In this document: one piece after another, positions 28,045 through 36,796 of the stretch
How positions within the stretch are numbered: position 1 is the stretch's first letter
Layout of the letters: every line of letters starts with the position of its first letter
From: Pelagicoccus sp. SDUM812002
Lineage (GTDB): Bacteria > Verrucomicrobiota > Verrucomicrobiia > Opitutales > Opitutaceae
Direction of reading: 5' to 3'
DNA: 64,000 nt
Assembly: GCF_031127835.1 (NCBI RefSeq)
Contig: NZ_JARXHX010000016.1
Span: forward strand, 37,033-101,032
Notes under the pieces: model-generated
Databases searched by the model: none
What the model was told of the DNA's origin: nothing
What the model saw: only the letters and a program-made list of their open reading frames with translations
Translations under genes and position numbers: made by a program

Positions 28045-28248
28045 ATGAAAACCGAAATCAAGACACTACTCACCAGCCTCTTTGCATCCGCATTCATTTT
28101 CGCCCTAGCAGGCTGCAGCGATAACGATGTTGGAGACGACCTCGAAGATGCCGCTGACGAAGCAAAGGATGCCACCGAAGAGTTGGCCGACGAAGCGAAA
28201 GAAGCCGGAGAAGATATCGCCGACGGCGTCAAAGACGCTACGAACTAG
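28045..28248 (+). CDS. Small acidic lipoprotein
   Basis: A 67-residue lipoprotein precursor. The signal peptide ends in a lipobox LAGC (Cys24), so the mature protein is about 44 residues and anchored by lipid. The mature part is a single amphipathic helix of Asp/Glu/Ala/Lys repeats (DAADEAKDATEELADEAKEA style), resembling entericidin-like or YtxH/LEA-type small proteins. Function unknown. Nearest neighbour on the same strand is the mechanosensitive channel, so an osmotic-stress link is possible. A strong terminator follows at 28311. Confidence 0.82.
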   Translation: MKTEIKTLLTSLFASAFIFALAGCSDNDVGDDLEDAADEAKDATEELADEAKEAGEDIADGVKDATN

Positions 28249-28310
28249 CTAACGCTCGCCTAGCCGATCGCAGAGAGTCGACTTCGGCAGACCGACAATT
28301 ACAAAAAAAC

Positions 28311-28340
28311 AAGGGCAGCGACCTAAGTCGCTGCCCTTTT
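28311..28340. terminator. Bidirectional rho-independent terminator
   Basis: A perfect 12-base stem (AAGGGCAGCGAC / GTCGCTGCCCTT) with a CTAA loop, T-rich on the right and A-rich on the left, so it would terminate on both strands. It sits between the small lipoprotein gene (+) and cysE (-), which are convergent. Confidence 0.92.
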
Positions 28341-28377
28341 GTATCCTAATTATAGATACTCTTATTCCGAGTACTTA

Positions 28378-29202
28378 CTACACTTGGTAGTCCAGAGGCT
28401 GCTCGTCGAGCGAATCCTCACTATCGATTTGCTGGTTCATACCGAGCGCGGGAGAGGTTTCGCCGCATGTGCCGATCGACCTAGCTGGCACACCCACCAC
28501 CGTGCAATGCGGCTTGACCGAACGAAGCACCACGCTGCCGGCGCCGATCTTGGCGCCCTCGCCGATCGTGATGTTGCCCAAAACCTTCGCGCCCGCGGCG
28601 ATAAGGACTCCGTTGCCCACCTTCGGATGGCGGTCGCCACGCTCCTTGCCGGTACCGCCCAAGGTCACGTTGTGCAGCAGCGAAACGTTGTCTCCTACTA
28701 CAGCGGTCTCACCGATCACCACCCCTGTGGCGTGATCGATCAATATCCCCTTTCCGATAGTAGCCGCCGGGTGTATGTCCACACCAAAGGTCCTCGAAAT
28801 TAGGGACTGAAGATAGAGGGCCAAGGGACGGCGCTCGTCGCACCAGAGATGATTAGCAAACCGATAAGCGGACAACGCGCTAAACCCCTTGAAAAACAAA
28901 AAAGGCGAGAGGTATCCATTCGCAGCGGGATCACGATCGCGAACCGCTTGAAGGTCGATACGGATCGCCTCGCGCAACTTCTCGTCCTCCCCAAAAATTT
29001 CGAGAAAGAGATCTCGCAGGGTGATGCTTGGCAGAATCTCGTCCTTCAATTTAGAGGCCAAGGTGTAGCTCAAGGCCGCCTCGAGCGATTTTTGCCCGAG
29101 AATGGTTTCCTGCAGGTAGGCCACCAACAAACGCTCCGAGTCCGCGGCTGCTTCCGCTTCCTCGCGAAGTGCTTTCCAAATTGCTTCCAGTTGTTCTGTC
29201 AT
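28378..29202 (-). CDS. cysE: Serine O-acetyltransferase
   Basis: CysE acetylates serine with acetyl-CoA, the first step of cysteine synthesis. The N-terminal helical domain (about 1-140) is followed by a left-handed beta helix of hexapeptide repeats: DIHPAATIGKGILIDHATG, VVIGETAVVGDNVSLLHNVTLGG, RHPKVGNGVLIAAGAKVLG and IGEGAKIGAGSVVLRSV. Catalytic His in the LIDHATG segment is present. The start ATG at 29202 (MTEQLEAIW) has an AAAGG ribosome binding site; the longer frame to 29283 does not. The C-terminus carries an extra 30 residues rich in acidic side chains. Confidence 0.95.
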   Translation of the reverse strand: MTEQLEAIWKALREEAEAAADSERLLVAYLQETILGQKSLEAALSYTLASKLKDEILPSITLRDLFLEIFGEDEKLREAIRIDLQAVRDRDPAANGYLSPFLFFKGFSALSAYRFANHLWCDERRPLALYLQSLISRTFGVDIHPAATIGKGILIDHATGVVIGETAVVGDNVSLLHNVTLGGTGKERGDRHPKVGNGVLIAAGAKVLGNITIGEGAKIGAGSVVLRSVKPHCTVVGVPARSIGTCGETSPALGMNQQIDSEDSLDEQPLDYQV

Positions 29203-29451
29203 ATCGGCCTTTCCCAGTTGGAACGCGGACAGTAGGAGCCGTACTGCGCCGCGCCAATTGAAATTTCCAGAAGCATCGGGCACTGAACCACTTCAAAGAG
29301 GGCATTCCAGAGGCTCTTCATAAAAGTGTAAATGTTTGCGGCACAATAGACAACGAGCTCTCCCGACCGAGCCGGAAATGGCAATCTAACACTGGACTTT
29401 TGCGAATTTGCCCTTTGTTTGAGGCCTCGAAATTCAAACCAACTATAAAAA

Positions 29452-30480
29452 ATGAAGCTATTCCCTGTTCTAAGCGTAGTTGCTGCCCTTCTCGCTAGCA
29501 CTGCAACTGCAGACACTATCGTCACTACAGGCGGTTCTACAATCAACGGAAAGATCCTCGGCATTGACGGAGGTAAGATTTCAGTGAAGACAGACTTCGC
29601 GGGCAAGATCATCATCGATCAGAAGCGAGTTGAATCGATCACGACCGACGACGAGGTCTCTCTTTCTCTAGAAGATGGCACCGTTGTCCAAGGTCCAGTT
29701 AGCGGCCAAGACGGAACAATCCTGGTCCAGGGAGCAAACGGAAATATAACCAGCACCATATCCGCCATCGACGAAACTTGGATGCCTGGTCAGAAGAGCC
29801 CCACCGAGATTGCCGCTGAGCGCAAGTGGGCCTACGAAGCAGCATTCGACCTGACAGGAAAGAACGGAAATCGCAGCTCTACCGGTCTCGGCAGCCGATT
29901 CCGCGCTACCCTCGATGGTGAGCAAGACACACTCGCCTTCTTCGCTCGCGTCAACTACCAAGAGGTCGACGACGAAAAGAGCGCGGACGAAGCCCGCGGT
30001 GGCGTCGACTACTCCAACAAGTTCGGGAAGCACTACAACTGGTACGTGCGCACAGAATTCGGCTATGATGCCATTAAGGAAATCGACCAGTTCTTCACGG
30101 TCTCCGCCGGCTTTGGATATGTATTCACCGACACGGACACTCGCAAGCTTAGCATCCGCGCTGGTCTCGGTTACCTCTCCGAAAACTACGGTGAAGACAC
30201 CACCCTCATGGACGTGGGCGCCGCCAGCTTCGACTTGGGTTTGAGCCACAAGGAAACCTTCGAATTCGGGACTTGGACCAACCGCGCCACCTACACCCCT
30301 ACCCTCGAAGATTTCGGAAACTTCCGCCTCATCTACGACACAAGCTTCGATTTCCCTCTCAAGTCCGATGCGTGGAGCGTGCGAACAGGGGTGAACTTCG
30401 ACTACAACAGCGAAGTCGAAATCGGCGACGAGGAGCTCGATACCACCTACTATATACGCATGGTATTGAAGTGGCTCTAA
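29452..30480 (+). CDS. DUF481 family outer-membrane protein (second copy)
   Basis: A 342-residue secreted protein with a signal peptide (LFPVLSVVAALLASTATA, cleavage after about residue 20). The N-terminal beta-rich part has two repeats of the type GGSTINGKILGIDG...SLEDGTVVQGPVSG (about 24-95), then a long region of alternating beta strands with aromatic girdles (DUF481/YdiY), ending in KWL as an outer-membrane barrel C-terminus. It parallels the copy at 9501-10568 but is not closely similar in sequence. Function unknown. A terminator follows at 30510. Confidence 0.85.
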   Translation: MKLFPVLSVVAALLASTATADTIVTTGGSTINGKILGIDGGKISVKTDFAGKIIIDQKRVESITTDDEVSLSLEDGTVVQGPVSGQDGTILVQGANGNITSTISAIDETWMPGQKSPTEIAAERKWAYEAAFDLTGKNGNRSSTGLGSRFRATLDGEQDTLAFFARVNYQEVDDEKSADEARGGVDYSNKFGKHYNWYVRTEFGYDAIKEIDQFFTVSAGFGYVFTDTDTRKLSIRAGLGYLSENYGEDTTLMDVGAASFDLGLSHKETFEFGTWTNRATYTPTLEDFGNFRLIYDTSFDFPLKSDAWSVRTGVNFDYNSEVEIGDEELDTTYYIRMVLKWL

Positions 30481-30509
30481 GCTAACTCCGATCACATCAC
30501 TCACTCAAC

Positions 30510-30542
30510 AAAGCCGCGTCCCTCCAAGGTCGCGGCTTTTTC
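30510..30542 (+). terminator. Rho-independent terminator after the DUF481 gene
   Basis: A 9-base stem (AAAGCCGCG / CGCGGCTTT) around a loop of about 12 bases, followed by a run of T, 30 bases downstream of the DUF481 stop. A typical intrinsic terminator. Confidence 0.85.
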
Positions 30543-30600
30543 GTGCGAGCTCATCCGGTCCTAAGAACTATGATCTTCTTTAAAGAGGACGAACTGATCA

Positions 30601-31707
30601 CTATCCGTCAGTGTGCGAAATTTCCCAAGATCCGCTCTCCAAACCTAGAAAAACGGCCATCGCCTCCACTTCCTTCTCTGCAGCCACTCGGTACGCCTTA
30701 CCTTTCGGACGCTTTCCCGCATATCCAAACTCCGTATCCAAACGTCCAGAATCTACCTTGGCATTCGCCCAACCTATCACCTGACCTTTCCACAAAACGG
30801 GCATTGCATAGTAGCCACGCTCACGTTTCGACGCCGGTACATAGGCTTCGAACCGGTAGGTCCATCCCCACAGCTGCTCGAAGCGATTCCGATTACGTAC
30901 CAACGGATCAAAGGGAGCCAAGATTCGAACCCGATCCGGATGGTCAGTCACCAGCCAGTCTTCTCGTATCCATAAATAGGCCACACCCTCTACCACAACC
31001 TCCTGCAGAGAACCGTCCTCGATCAGACTTTTCACCGCGGCGAGTCTGTCTTTTCGGTCCGGTAACAACCATCTGTGATATCCCAACTCAGTGAGCAAAA
31101 ACCGTGTCGATGTCGGCCCGAAGACATGGGCCGTCGCAATTGCTAGATTCTTATACCGCTCGACGTTTAGTAGTTCCTTCTCGTCATCTAGAAACGGTAC
31201 TTGATAGACGCGCACGCCATTCTCCCGGCGGCTTACTCTCAGCAATCCGCTGTCATGCAGCGAATCCAGAACGCGCTTCGTCTCCTTCGATTTGCCTCCC
31301 CAATAGTTCCTGACCGATTTCCTCCCAAAGCGCTCATCGAGATCACGAGGATGGACTTCGCCCAGTTCTCTCACCGCATTCAACACAGCTGTTTCCAATT
31401 TGCTCAATTTAGCGAGGGATCGCCCTCGCAGATTCCTCCACAATTCAGGCACCATAAAGCCATAAGCAAAAAGATACCCTTCCTCCGCGGCCATATCGGG
31501 AAACAGGCGTTCAAGGTCCCCAGCACGGTAATCCTGTACCCTTTGCCTTAGAATCAAATCCTGAGCCCGAGCTGGACAACGTATCGGATCCGCCTGCACG
31601 AACTGCATCCCACGCAAAGCCGTATTCAAATCCGAATACAAAGAAAAACTTCCCGCAACAACTCGCTTCCTGAAAGCCTGCAGGCTCAACTTTTCGACAC
31701 CAACCAT
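30601..31707 (-). CDS. YcaQ-type DNA interstrand crosslink glycosylase
   Basis: A 368-residue member of the HTH_42/YcaQ (AlkX) family of DNA glycosylases that unhook alkylated bases and interstrand crosslinks. The catalytic QxD motif is visible as MQFVQADPIRCPARAQD in the first winged helix (about residues 33-50), and the two later winged-helix domains follow (RRENGVRVYQVPF, ILAPFDPLVRNRNR, YVPASKRERGYYAMPVLW). The start at 31707 (MVGVEKLSLQ) is preferred over 31737. Single gene; no partner is evident. Such enzymes protect from azinomycin-like toxins or general alkylation damage (family knowledge). Confidence 0.85.
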   Translation of the reverse strand: MVGVEKLSLQAFRKRVVAGSFSLYSDLNTALRGMQFVQADPIRCPARAQDLILRQRVQDYRAGDLERLFPDMAAEEGYLFAYGFMVPELWRNLRGRSLAKLSKLETAVLNAVRELGEVHPRDLDERFGRKSVRNYWGGKSKETKRVLDSLHDSGLLRVSRRENGVRVYQVPFLDDEKELLNVERYKNLAIATAHVFGPTSTRFLLTELGYHRWLLPDRKDRLAAVKSLIEDGSLQEVVVEGVAYLWIREDWLVTDHPDRVRILAPFDPLVRNRNRFEQLWGWTYRFEAYVPASKRERGYYAMPVLWKGQVIGWANAKVDSGRLDTEFGYAGKRPKGKAYRVAAEKEVEAMAVFLGLESGSWEISHTDG

Positions 31708-31774
31708 ATGGACGCAAACCTGCGAAAGGAGGCGCAAAGCTGCGATTCAAATCGACCCTACAATAGATCTATCG

Positions 31775-33997
31775 TCACAACAAACTTCCAACTTGGTAAA
31801 CGACCGTCGCGGCTATCCACGCCAGAGTCGTCATAAAAACGAAAGAGAACACACCGTACTTCCAACTCGTTTCCTGGGAAATCACGGCTACCGTCGCCCC
31901 ACACTGTTGACACAGGGCGAAAAATACCATAATCGCCGACACAACTGGAATCGTGAAGATCGGCTGCCCAGCCTTCTCGCCTTCTTGCCACTTTTGGGCC
32001 GCCATCACATCGCGCAAATCGCTGCTCTCCTCATCCACATCTCCACCGAGGCTGTAGATGATTCCCAGGGTCGAAATAATAACCTCTCGTGCTGGAAAAC
32101 TAGCGATCACGCCTACCGTAATTTTCCAGTCGAAGCCAGCCCAAGCAAAGACAGGCTGTACCGTTTTTCCAATACGTCCCAAATAGCTTTGCTCCACATA
32201 AGCTGAAGCGATTCTTCGATCCAACTGATCCGCCATTTCTTCGTCCGCCTCAAGCATAGCCAACGCGTCAGCTTGCGTAGTCCCCAAGGCATCCGCTTGG
32301 GCGGACGCAAATGCTGTCGTTGCGCTTTCCGCGACTTCCTCGCTCCGCGGGAAATAGAGCAAAGCCCAGATCACGATCGTGATGGCAAAAATCACCGTAC
32401 CCGCGTTTCTCACGAACTCTTTGCCCTGGTTGTACATGCGCATGAGCACATCACGCACTTTCGGCACTTGGTACGATGGCATCTCCAGCACGAAAGTCTG
32501 TGGTGGAATTTTCAGCACGTATTTGTTCGCCACATACACAAAGGGCATAGCCACCAAAAGGCCGACGAAATGCATCGTAAACAGGCAAATACCCGCCACC
32601 GCCGCTCCATAGGTCGGTTCGATGAATGCCCCGATAAGGAGTACATATACCGGCAAACGCGCCGAACAGCTCATGAATGGAGCCAAAAGGATCGTGATCA
32701 TTCGCGCCTTCGGATCCTGAATAGTCCGAGTAGCCATCACTCCCGGAATCGCGCAAGCATAGCTAGAGAGAAGGGGGACAAAACTCTTGCCAGACAAACC
32801 ACACCAGCTGAAGAGCTTATCCATTAGGAAAGCAGCCCGCGCCATGTATCCAGTATCCTCCAGTAGGGTGATGAAAAAGAACAGGATCAGAATCTGTGGC
32901 AGAAAAATGAATACTGCTCCCACACCCTCAACGATTCCGTCAGTCGCCAAGCTCTGCAGCATCGGCCATTGTACAAGCCAGCTACCAATTTGATCCTGGA
33001 TCATACCCTTGCCCGCATCGATAAGGTCCATGAAAGGTCCTGCCCAACTGTAGACCGATTGGAAGACTACATACATCAAACCCAAGAAAGCGAACAAACC
33101 CCACACCTTGTGCGTCAAGATGGAATCGATCGACTCACTTCCGCTACCGGTTCGGGTAGTGTCGATTTCGATACAACTTGCCACCTTCTCCTTGATGTGA
33201 CGATAGAGAAGCACCGTCTCTGCATTGCTAGGATTGAGCCCCCCTTTGAACAGCATTTGCCGCCCCGCGTCGATAGCGGCTCCTGCCTGTTCATCGGTAG
33301 CTCCGAGTCGCTTGAAGAAGCTGCGATCCTCGTCGAAGACGCTGCGGTGCAGTACCGCATTCGTCGCTGCCGGACGGACAGACTCTGGCAGCGCGTCGCG
33401 AGCTGCGTTTAGCGCTTTCATCACGGACTCAGGCCACTTTGCCTCCGTCACGTGCGGCTTGGAGACCAAGGCCGCAGCCATCACTTCCTTTAGTTCTGTG
33501 ATCCCTTCCGCTCTAGCCGCTGAAATTGGAACCACGGGAACCCCTAGAGCTTGTCCCAGACCCTCGATATCGATCTTGATATTCTTCTTTCGGGCTGAAT
33601 CCCAGTGATTGACAGCCAACACCATCGGAATCCCCAGCTGAGCTGTCTGGTAAGCCAGAAACAAGTTCCGCTGCAGATTTGTGGCATCTACGATAAAAAG
33701 GACGAGATCAGGGCACTCGAGCGACTCGACCTCACCCATCAAAGCATCGACCACCACACGCTCATCCGGCGAATCCGCAGCCAAGCTGTAAGTTCCAGGC
33801 AAGTCGATGATTTCGGCCACATTCTTGCCGTAGATCATCCGGCCCACCTTACGCTGAACCGTAACCCCCGGGTAATTGCCTACCTTTTGACGTAGCCCCG
33901 TGAGGCAATTGAAGAGCGTGCTCTTGCCCGTATTTGGGTTTCCGAGAAGAGCGATTCGCGCGACGCCGCCCTCGGTCGGGATAATTCCGTTTGCCAC
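31775..33997 (-). CDS. feoB: Ferrous iron transport protein B
   Basis: The Fe2+ permease of the Feo system. N-terminal GTPase: G1 LGNPNTGKSTLFNCL, G2/G3 GVTVQ and IDLPGTYSL, G4 NHWDSA, all intact. After about residue 270 come two Gate domains and the FeoB C-terminal domain with about ten membrane helices (PLLSSYACAIPGVMATRT, ASFPAREVIISTLG). Length of 740 is normal. Ferrous iron is taken up across the inner membrane under anoxic or iron-limited conditions. It follows feoA after 25 bases and is transcribed with it. Confidence 0.97.
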   Translation of the reverse strand: MANGIIPTEGGVARIALLGNPNTGKSTLFNCLTGLRQKVGNYPGVTVQRKVGRMIYGKNVAEIIDLPGTYSLAADSPDERVVVDALMGEVESLECPDLVLFIVDATNLQRNLFLAYQTAQLGIPMVLAVNHWDSARKKNIKIDIEGLGQALGVPVVPISAARAEGITELKEVMAAALVSKPHVTEAKWPESVMKALNAARDALPESVRPAATNAVLHRSVFDEDRSFFKRLGATDEQAGAAIDAGRQMLFKGGLNPSNAETVLLYRHIKEKVASCIEIDTTRTGSGSESIDSILTHKVWGLFAFLGLMYVVFQSVYSWAGPFMDLIDAGKGMIQDQIGSWLVQWPMLQSLATDGIVEGVGAVFIFLPQILILFFFITLLEDTGYMARAAFLMDKLFSWCGLSGKSFVPLLSSYACAIPGVMATRTIQDPKARMITILLAPFMSCSARLPVYVLLIGAFIEPTYGAAVAGICLFTMHFVGLLVAMPFVYVANKYVLKIPPQTFVLEMPSYQVPKVRDVLMRMYNQGKEFVRNAGTVIFAITIVIWALLYFPRSEEVAESATTAFASAQADALGTTQADALAMLEADEEMADQLDRRIASAYVEQSYLGRIGKTVQPVFAWAGFDWKITVGVIASFPAREVIISTLGIIYSLGGDVDEESSDLRDVMAAQKWQEGEKAGQPIFTIPVVSAIMVFFALCQQCGATVAVISQETSWKYGVFSFVFMTTLAWIAATVVYQVGSLL

Positions 33998-34022
33998 AAT
34001 CTAAATACGTCGAGGCTCTAAA

Positions 34023-34250
34023 CTAAAGGGCCTGAACCGTGATTTGAGCAGCGTCCACACGACGAAGGCTAAGATGACGGCCATCCACCTCCAAAGCGAT
34101 CGGGTCGCCCAGCGGCGCCGCCTTCACAAAACGCACCATCGTCCCAGGCATCAGCCCTAGCTCCATCAAGCGCCTCGCAGCGGAGAAACGAGGCAAGTAG
34201 CAGCTGATACGGGCAGTCTGGCCCTGAGTGAGATCGTTAAGCGTTTTCAA
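34023..34250 (-). CDS. feoA: Ferrous iron transport protein A
   Basis: A 75-residue cytoplasmic SH3-like protein that supports FeoB activity. The core shows RRLMELGLMPGTMVRFVKAAPLGDP, followed by a glycine-containing beta strand and IALEVDGRHLSLRR. First gene of the feoAB operon. The gene for a small Cys-rich membrane protein starts divergently at 34334. Confidence 0.95.
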   Translation of the reverse strand: MKTLNDLTQGQTARISCYLPRFSAARRLMELGLMPGTMVRFVKAAPLGDPIALEVDGRHLSLRRVDAAQITVQAL

Positions 34251-34333
34251 TTTTATGCTCCCAATAAGATTTGATGCTTGTTGAGATCGAGTTTCAGTAT
34301 AGATTAGCGGAAGTCAACTTGCATTTTAGCCAA

Positions 34334-34495
34334 ATGAATAGCCCAACCGAAACTGCAGTCGTAATCGTCATCGTTCTCCTCGCCGGAGCCTACCTGACGC
34401 GACGCTACCTGCTCAAGCAGCGCCAGTCTAAAGACTCGTCCTGCGGCGGCAGTTGCGGCTGCTCAGTCAGCAAGCCTAAGATCGCCCAAAAGTAA
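34334..34495 (+). CDS. Small FeoB-associated Cys-rich membrane protein
   Basis: A 53-residue protein with one membrane helix (AVVIVIVLLAGAYLTRRYLL) followed by a basic stretch and a Cys-rich tail, SSCGGSCGCSVSKPK. This matches the FeoB-associated Cys-rich membrane proteins often found next to feoAB. The Cys residues could bind iron or an iron-sulphur cluster, but the role is not established. The start at 34334 is chosen because the extended frame to 34271 is unlikely. It is divergent from feoAB, so it has its own promoter in the 83-base gap. Confidence 0.78.
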   Translation: MNSPTETAVVIVIVLLAGAYLTRRYLLKQRQSKDSSCGGSCGCSVSKPKIAQK

Positions 34496-34672
34496 GCCAA
34501 ATGACGGCGAGCCACTGCCTCGACGACCCGAGCAGGAAGCTCTGCAATTCGCAGGCGATAACTGGATTCAGAGCCGAACTGATTCCGTGCGGTCGGAGCA
34601 AAGACGACTCCCAGCAATAACGGCTTGCGCAGGGCCAATAATTCATTTTTCGTCTGGCCCTTCTCAACACTG

Positions 34673-34757
34673 GCCCTGGTGGTGGAATTGGTAGACACGC
34701 ATGACTCAGAATCATGTGCCGCGAGGCGTGGGGGTTCGACTCCCCCCCTGGGCACCA
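34673..34757 (+). tRNA. tRNA-Leu (anticodon CAG)
   Basis: A full tRNA-Leu of 85 bases including the encoded CCA. The D arm reads TGGTGGAATTGGTAGACACG, the anticodon stem and loop are CATGA-CTCAGAA-TCATG with anticodon CAG (reads CUG), a long variable arm follows, and the T arm is GGGGG-TTCGACT-CCCCC. The acceptor stem pairs GCCCTGG with CCTGGGC, with one T-T mismatch at the fifth pair. It separates the housekeeping part from the carbohydrate island. Confidence 0.93.
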
Positions 34758-34766
34758 GTGCTTGTA

Positions 34767-34851
34767 GTTGCGTAGCTACGGGTTGGAGCGCACGACTTTC
34801 AATTTAGGGATAGTGTTGTACGGCGGTCGTGCAATAGCTCCCCTACGCAAC
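34767..34851. repeat. Nested inverted repeat directly after tRNA-Leu
   Basis: Three interrupted arms pair across about 85 bases: GTTGCGTAG (34767-34775) with CTACGCAAC (34843-34851), GAGC (34786-34789) with GCTC (34837-34840), and GCACGAC (34790-34796) with GTCGTGC (34826-34832). It could be a REP-like element or a remnant of a mobile element inserted next to the tRNA. I see no second copy in this window with the same sequence. Confidence 0.55.
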
Positions 34852-35173
34852 AGATTAGAAGACGAAGAAACCGGGGGCAAGCAGCCCGCCCGCGAGACGT
34901 AGAACCAAGTCTTCTCCCAAACTTCCACTTCAATCCATCCAAACCCCTACAATCCAACGCCTCCCTCCAGGCTTGGAACCAGATAGCATCCCCGGTTGTT
35001 GTCCTTTTATGGGCTCAGACTCGCCTTTGCAGCTACGACGCTCCGACCGAAGCCCCCTTTTCCGAACGAATGTCCTTCAACTCCCAATCGGTTCACATTT
35101 CGAACAATACCGTCATGCTACTACTCTCCCATCGCTTCTCCGAGGCTCATCCCTTCGGAAGGTCCCAACGAAT
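34852..35173. other. Gap between inverted repeat and DUF1593 cluster
   Basis: About 320 bases at the 3' side of the long minus-strand gene run. Short open frames exist but none looks real. I see no clear terminator hairpin for the DUF1593 operon here. Confidence 0.35.
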
Positions 35174-36748
35174 CTACTCCGTCACCTTTACGATTGCCCG
35201 GCGGTAAGCATACAATTCAGGCGAGCCGCTGTCGTAGACCTTCAGGACAATATGAATACTACTTCCGGCTGCATCCTCCGGAATCTCAACGGAAGCGAGG
35301 CGTGAAAAGCTATCCCGAATCACTACGGGACCGTCGAACGAACTCGGCTCCCTGTAGAAAACCCATTCATAGCTCAGCGCATCGCCGTCAGGGTCACTTG
35401 AACCCTCAGCGCTGAGTTCCAGAATCTCGCCTACCGCCGCTTCTATTTCCAAGACCTGCCGCGTCATGTCTTCATTTAAGACCGCAACGGGGAAGTGGTT
35501 CGCATCCTCGAAGTTCGGCGTAATGCTCCAGTCCATACGAGCTGCCAAGCTGTTATGGATAGCCTCTAGCCAGCGTTTGATCGACTCGATGCCCTCCTCC
35601 GTGTCCGTCAGCATCTCATAAGGATCGTAGAGCGTTTCGTCCACCCCGCTCCGGATTACGATATCCATCGTACGGATACCAGCCTTCTTGTCCCAAGAAA
35701 AGCGACCGCCCCAGCCCCCTTGATCGATCTCGTTCGGATCGTTCAGACCGCGGGCCATCAAGTGCATAAACGCAGGAGAATCCCCTTCAGTCGCCCAGCG
35801 GCGGTCACGGTACTTGGGTCCGAGCGGACCGTGGCTTTGCACGTGCTCCGCTACCCACTCGTCGCTTGGGGCCCAACCGTAGATCGACTTGGTGCGGATA
35901 TAGGTCAGCTCCGGAAAGGTCTTCGCCATCCAAGCGCCCGTATCGCATTGGCCCAGTATATCGTAGATGCGGATCTTGTGGATGAATCGCGCGAATTCCT
36001 CAGGCGAGCGCGTGTGGTGAACCTTCCAGATCGCTTGAGCGATTGTGTTGGTGCCGCCCCACGCATTGATCCAAACCGGACGCGGATCGTCCTTGTCTAC
36101 TACCGAAATAATCAGCTCGGACCCTTCCGAATCCTTGCCTTCCCCGACCCCTTTAAGCAACGCCTCCTTCTGTCCCGTCGCGAGGATCGACCGCAGGTAG
36201 TCCGCGCTTGGATACCCGTCAGCGTGAGTCCTCAGATTCGGGAGGCATTCCTCGTAGGCCTCGACGATGGAAAGCGAAAGGTCCTTCGGACGAAAGTAAT
36301 CGTCCAGCCAAGCGTATCCGATCACAAAGCCCTCAAGCTCAAACTCGTTGGACGCCACCAACAGATGCACCATCGACTGCTCGTCGTCGGGATCCTCGCC
36401 GCCGATATCGGTTGTCACTACCAAGCGCTGCTTTTGCGCCTGTAGTTCGATCTCCATGCCTTCCGTATTCGCCAGAGAGATACGTTTCTCCTTCCTCCAG
36501 TAGCGATCCTCTTCGAACTGCAGCGTCACAAAATCGTCCTCCGGCCGATCCGCTGGTACTGAAAGAACAAATTGGCCCTCCGCATTCGATCGGGTCAACC
36601 GATCGGCCCCGGTGGCGCGGACTTCCACGCCGACAATCGGCAGGGCGGTCGCGCTATCTCGCACCACACCGCGGATCTCTCCGGCGTTCATTTCAGAGAA
36701 AGGCGCGACCAGCACCAAGGCAGTTAGCAGGATAAAGATTCGGTTCAT
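35174..36748 (-). CDS. Secreted DUF1593 (Sde182, nucleoside-hydrolase-like) protein with N-terminal carboxypeptidase-regulatory-like domain
   Basis: A 524-residue secreted protein. Signal peptide (residues 1-22), a small beta-sandwich domain like CarboxypepD_reg (about 23-90, GEIRGVVRDSATALPIVGVE), then DUF1593 from about 107 (TTDIGGEDPDDEQSMVHLL; the DD resembles the metal-binding Asp of nucleoside hydrolases). Conserved later motifs are WGGTNTIAQAIWKV, GGWGGRF and the [13 protein letters not shown] segment, here SLAARMDWS. A C-terminal PKD/cadherin-like beta domain has [13 protein letters not shown]. Last gene of the minus-strand island, after the 887-residue paralogue. Catalytic activity is predicted from the fold only; the substrate is unknown. 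Confidence 0.85.
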   Translation of the reverse strand: MNRIFILLTALVLVAPFSEMNAGEIRGVVRDSATALPIVGVEVRATGADRLTRSNAEGQFVLSVPADRPEDDFVTLQFEEDRYWRKEKRISLANTEGMEIELQAQKQRLVVTTDIGGEDPDDEQSMVHLLVASNEFELEGFVIGYAWLDDYFRPKDLSLSIVEAYEECLPNLRTHADGYPSADYLRSILATGQKEALLKGVGEGKDSEGSELIISVVDKDDPRPVWINAWGGTNTIAQAIWKVHHTRSPEEFARFIHKIRIYDILGQCDTGAWMAKTFPELTYIRTKSIYGWAPSDEWVAEHVQSHGPLGPKYRDRRWATEGDSPAFMHLMARGLNDPNEIDQGGWGGRFSWDKKAGIRTMDIVIRSGVDETLYDPYEMLTDTEEGIESIKRWLEAIHNSLAARMDWSITPNFEDANHFPVAVLNEDMTRQVLEIEAAVGEILELSAEGSSDPDGDALSYEWVFYREPSSFDGPVVIRDSFSRLASVEIPEDAAGSSIHIVLKVYDSGSPELYAYRRAIVKVTE

Positions 36749-36796
36749 AAGCGTGGTTCGGTTAAGTTAAAAAGCTCTCCGGGGGGTTCCATCAAT

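Noticed and set aside
29668..30504. 278-codon minus-strand ORF opposite the second DUF481 gene
   Set aside because: Antisense shadow; Val/Glu-rich and without any motif, while the plus strand has a signal peptide and barrel pattern.
34631..34661. Inverted repeat AGGGCCA / TGGCCCT before the tRNA
   Set aside because: Short stem, 17-base loop and no T run; not a convincing terminator or operator.
35720..36445. 241-codon plus-strand ORF opposite a DUF1593 gene
   Set aside because: Antisense shadow; the DUF1593 motifs on the minus strand are strong.
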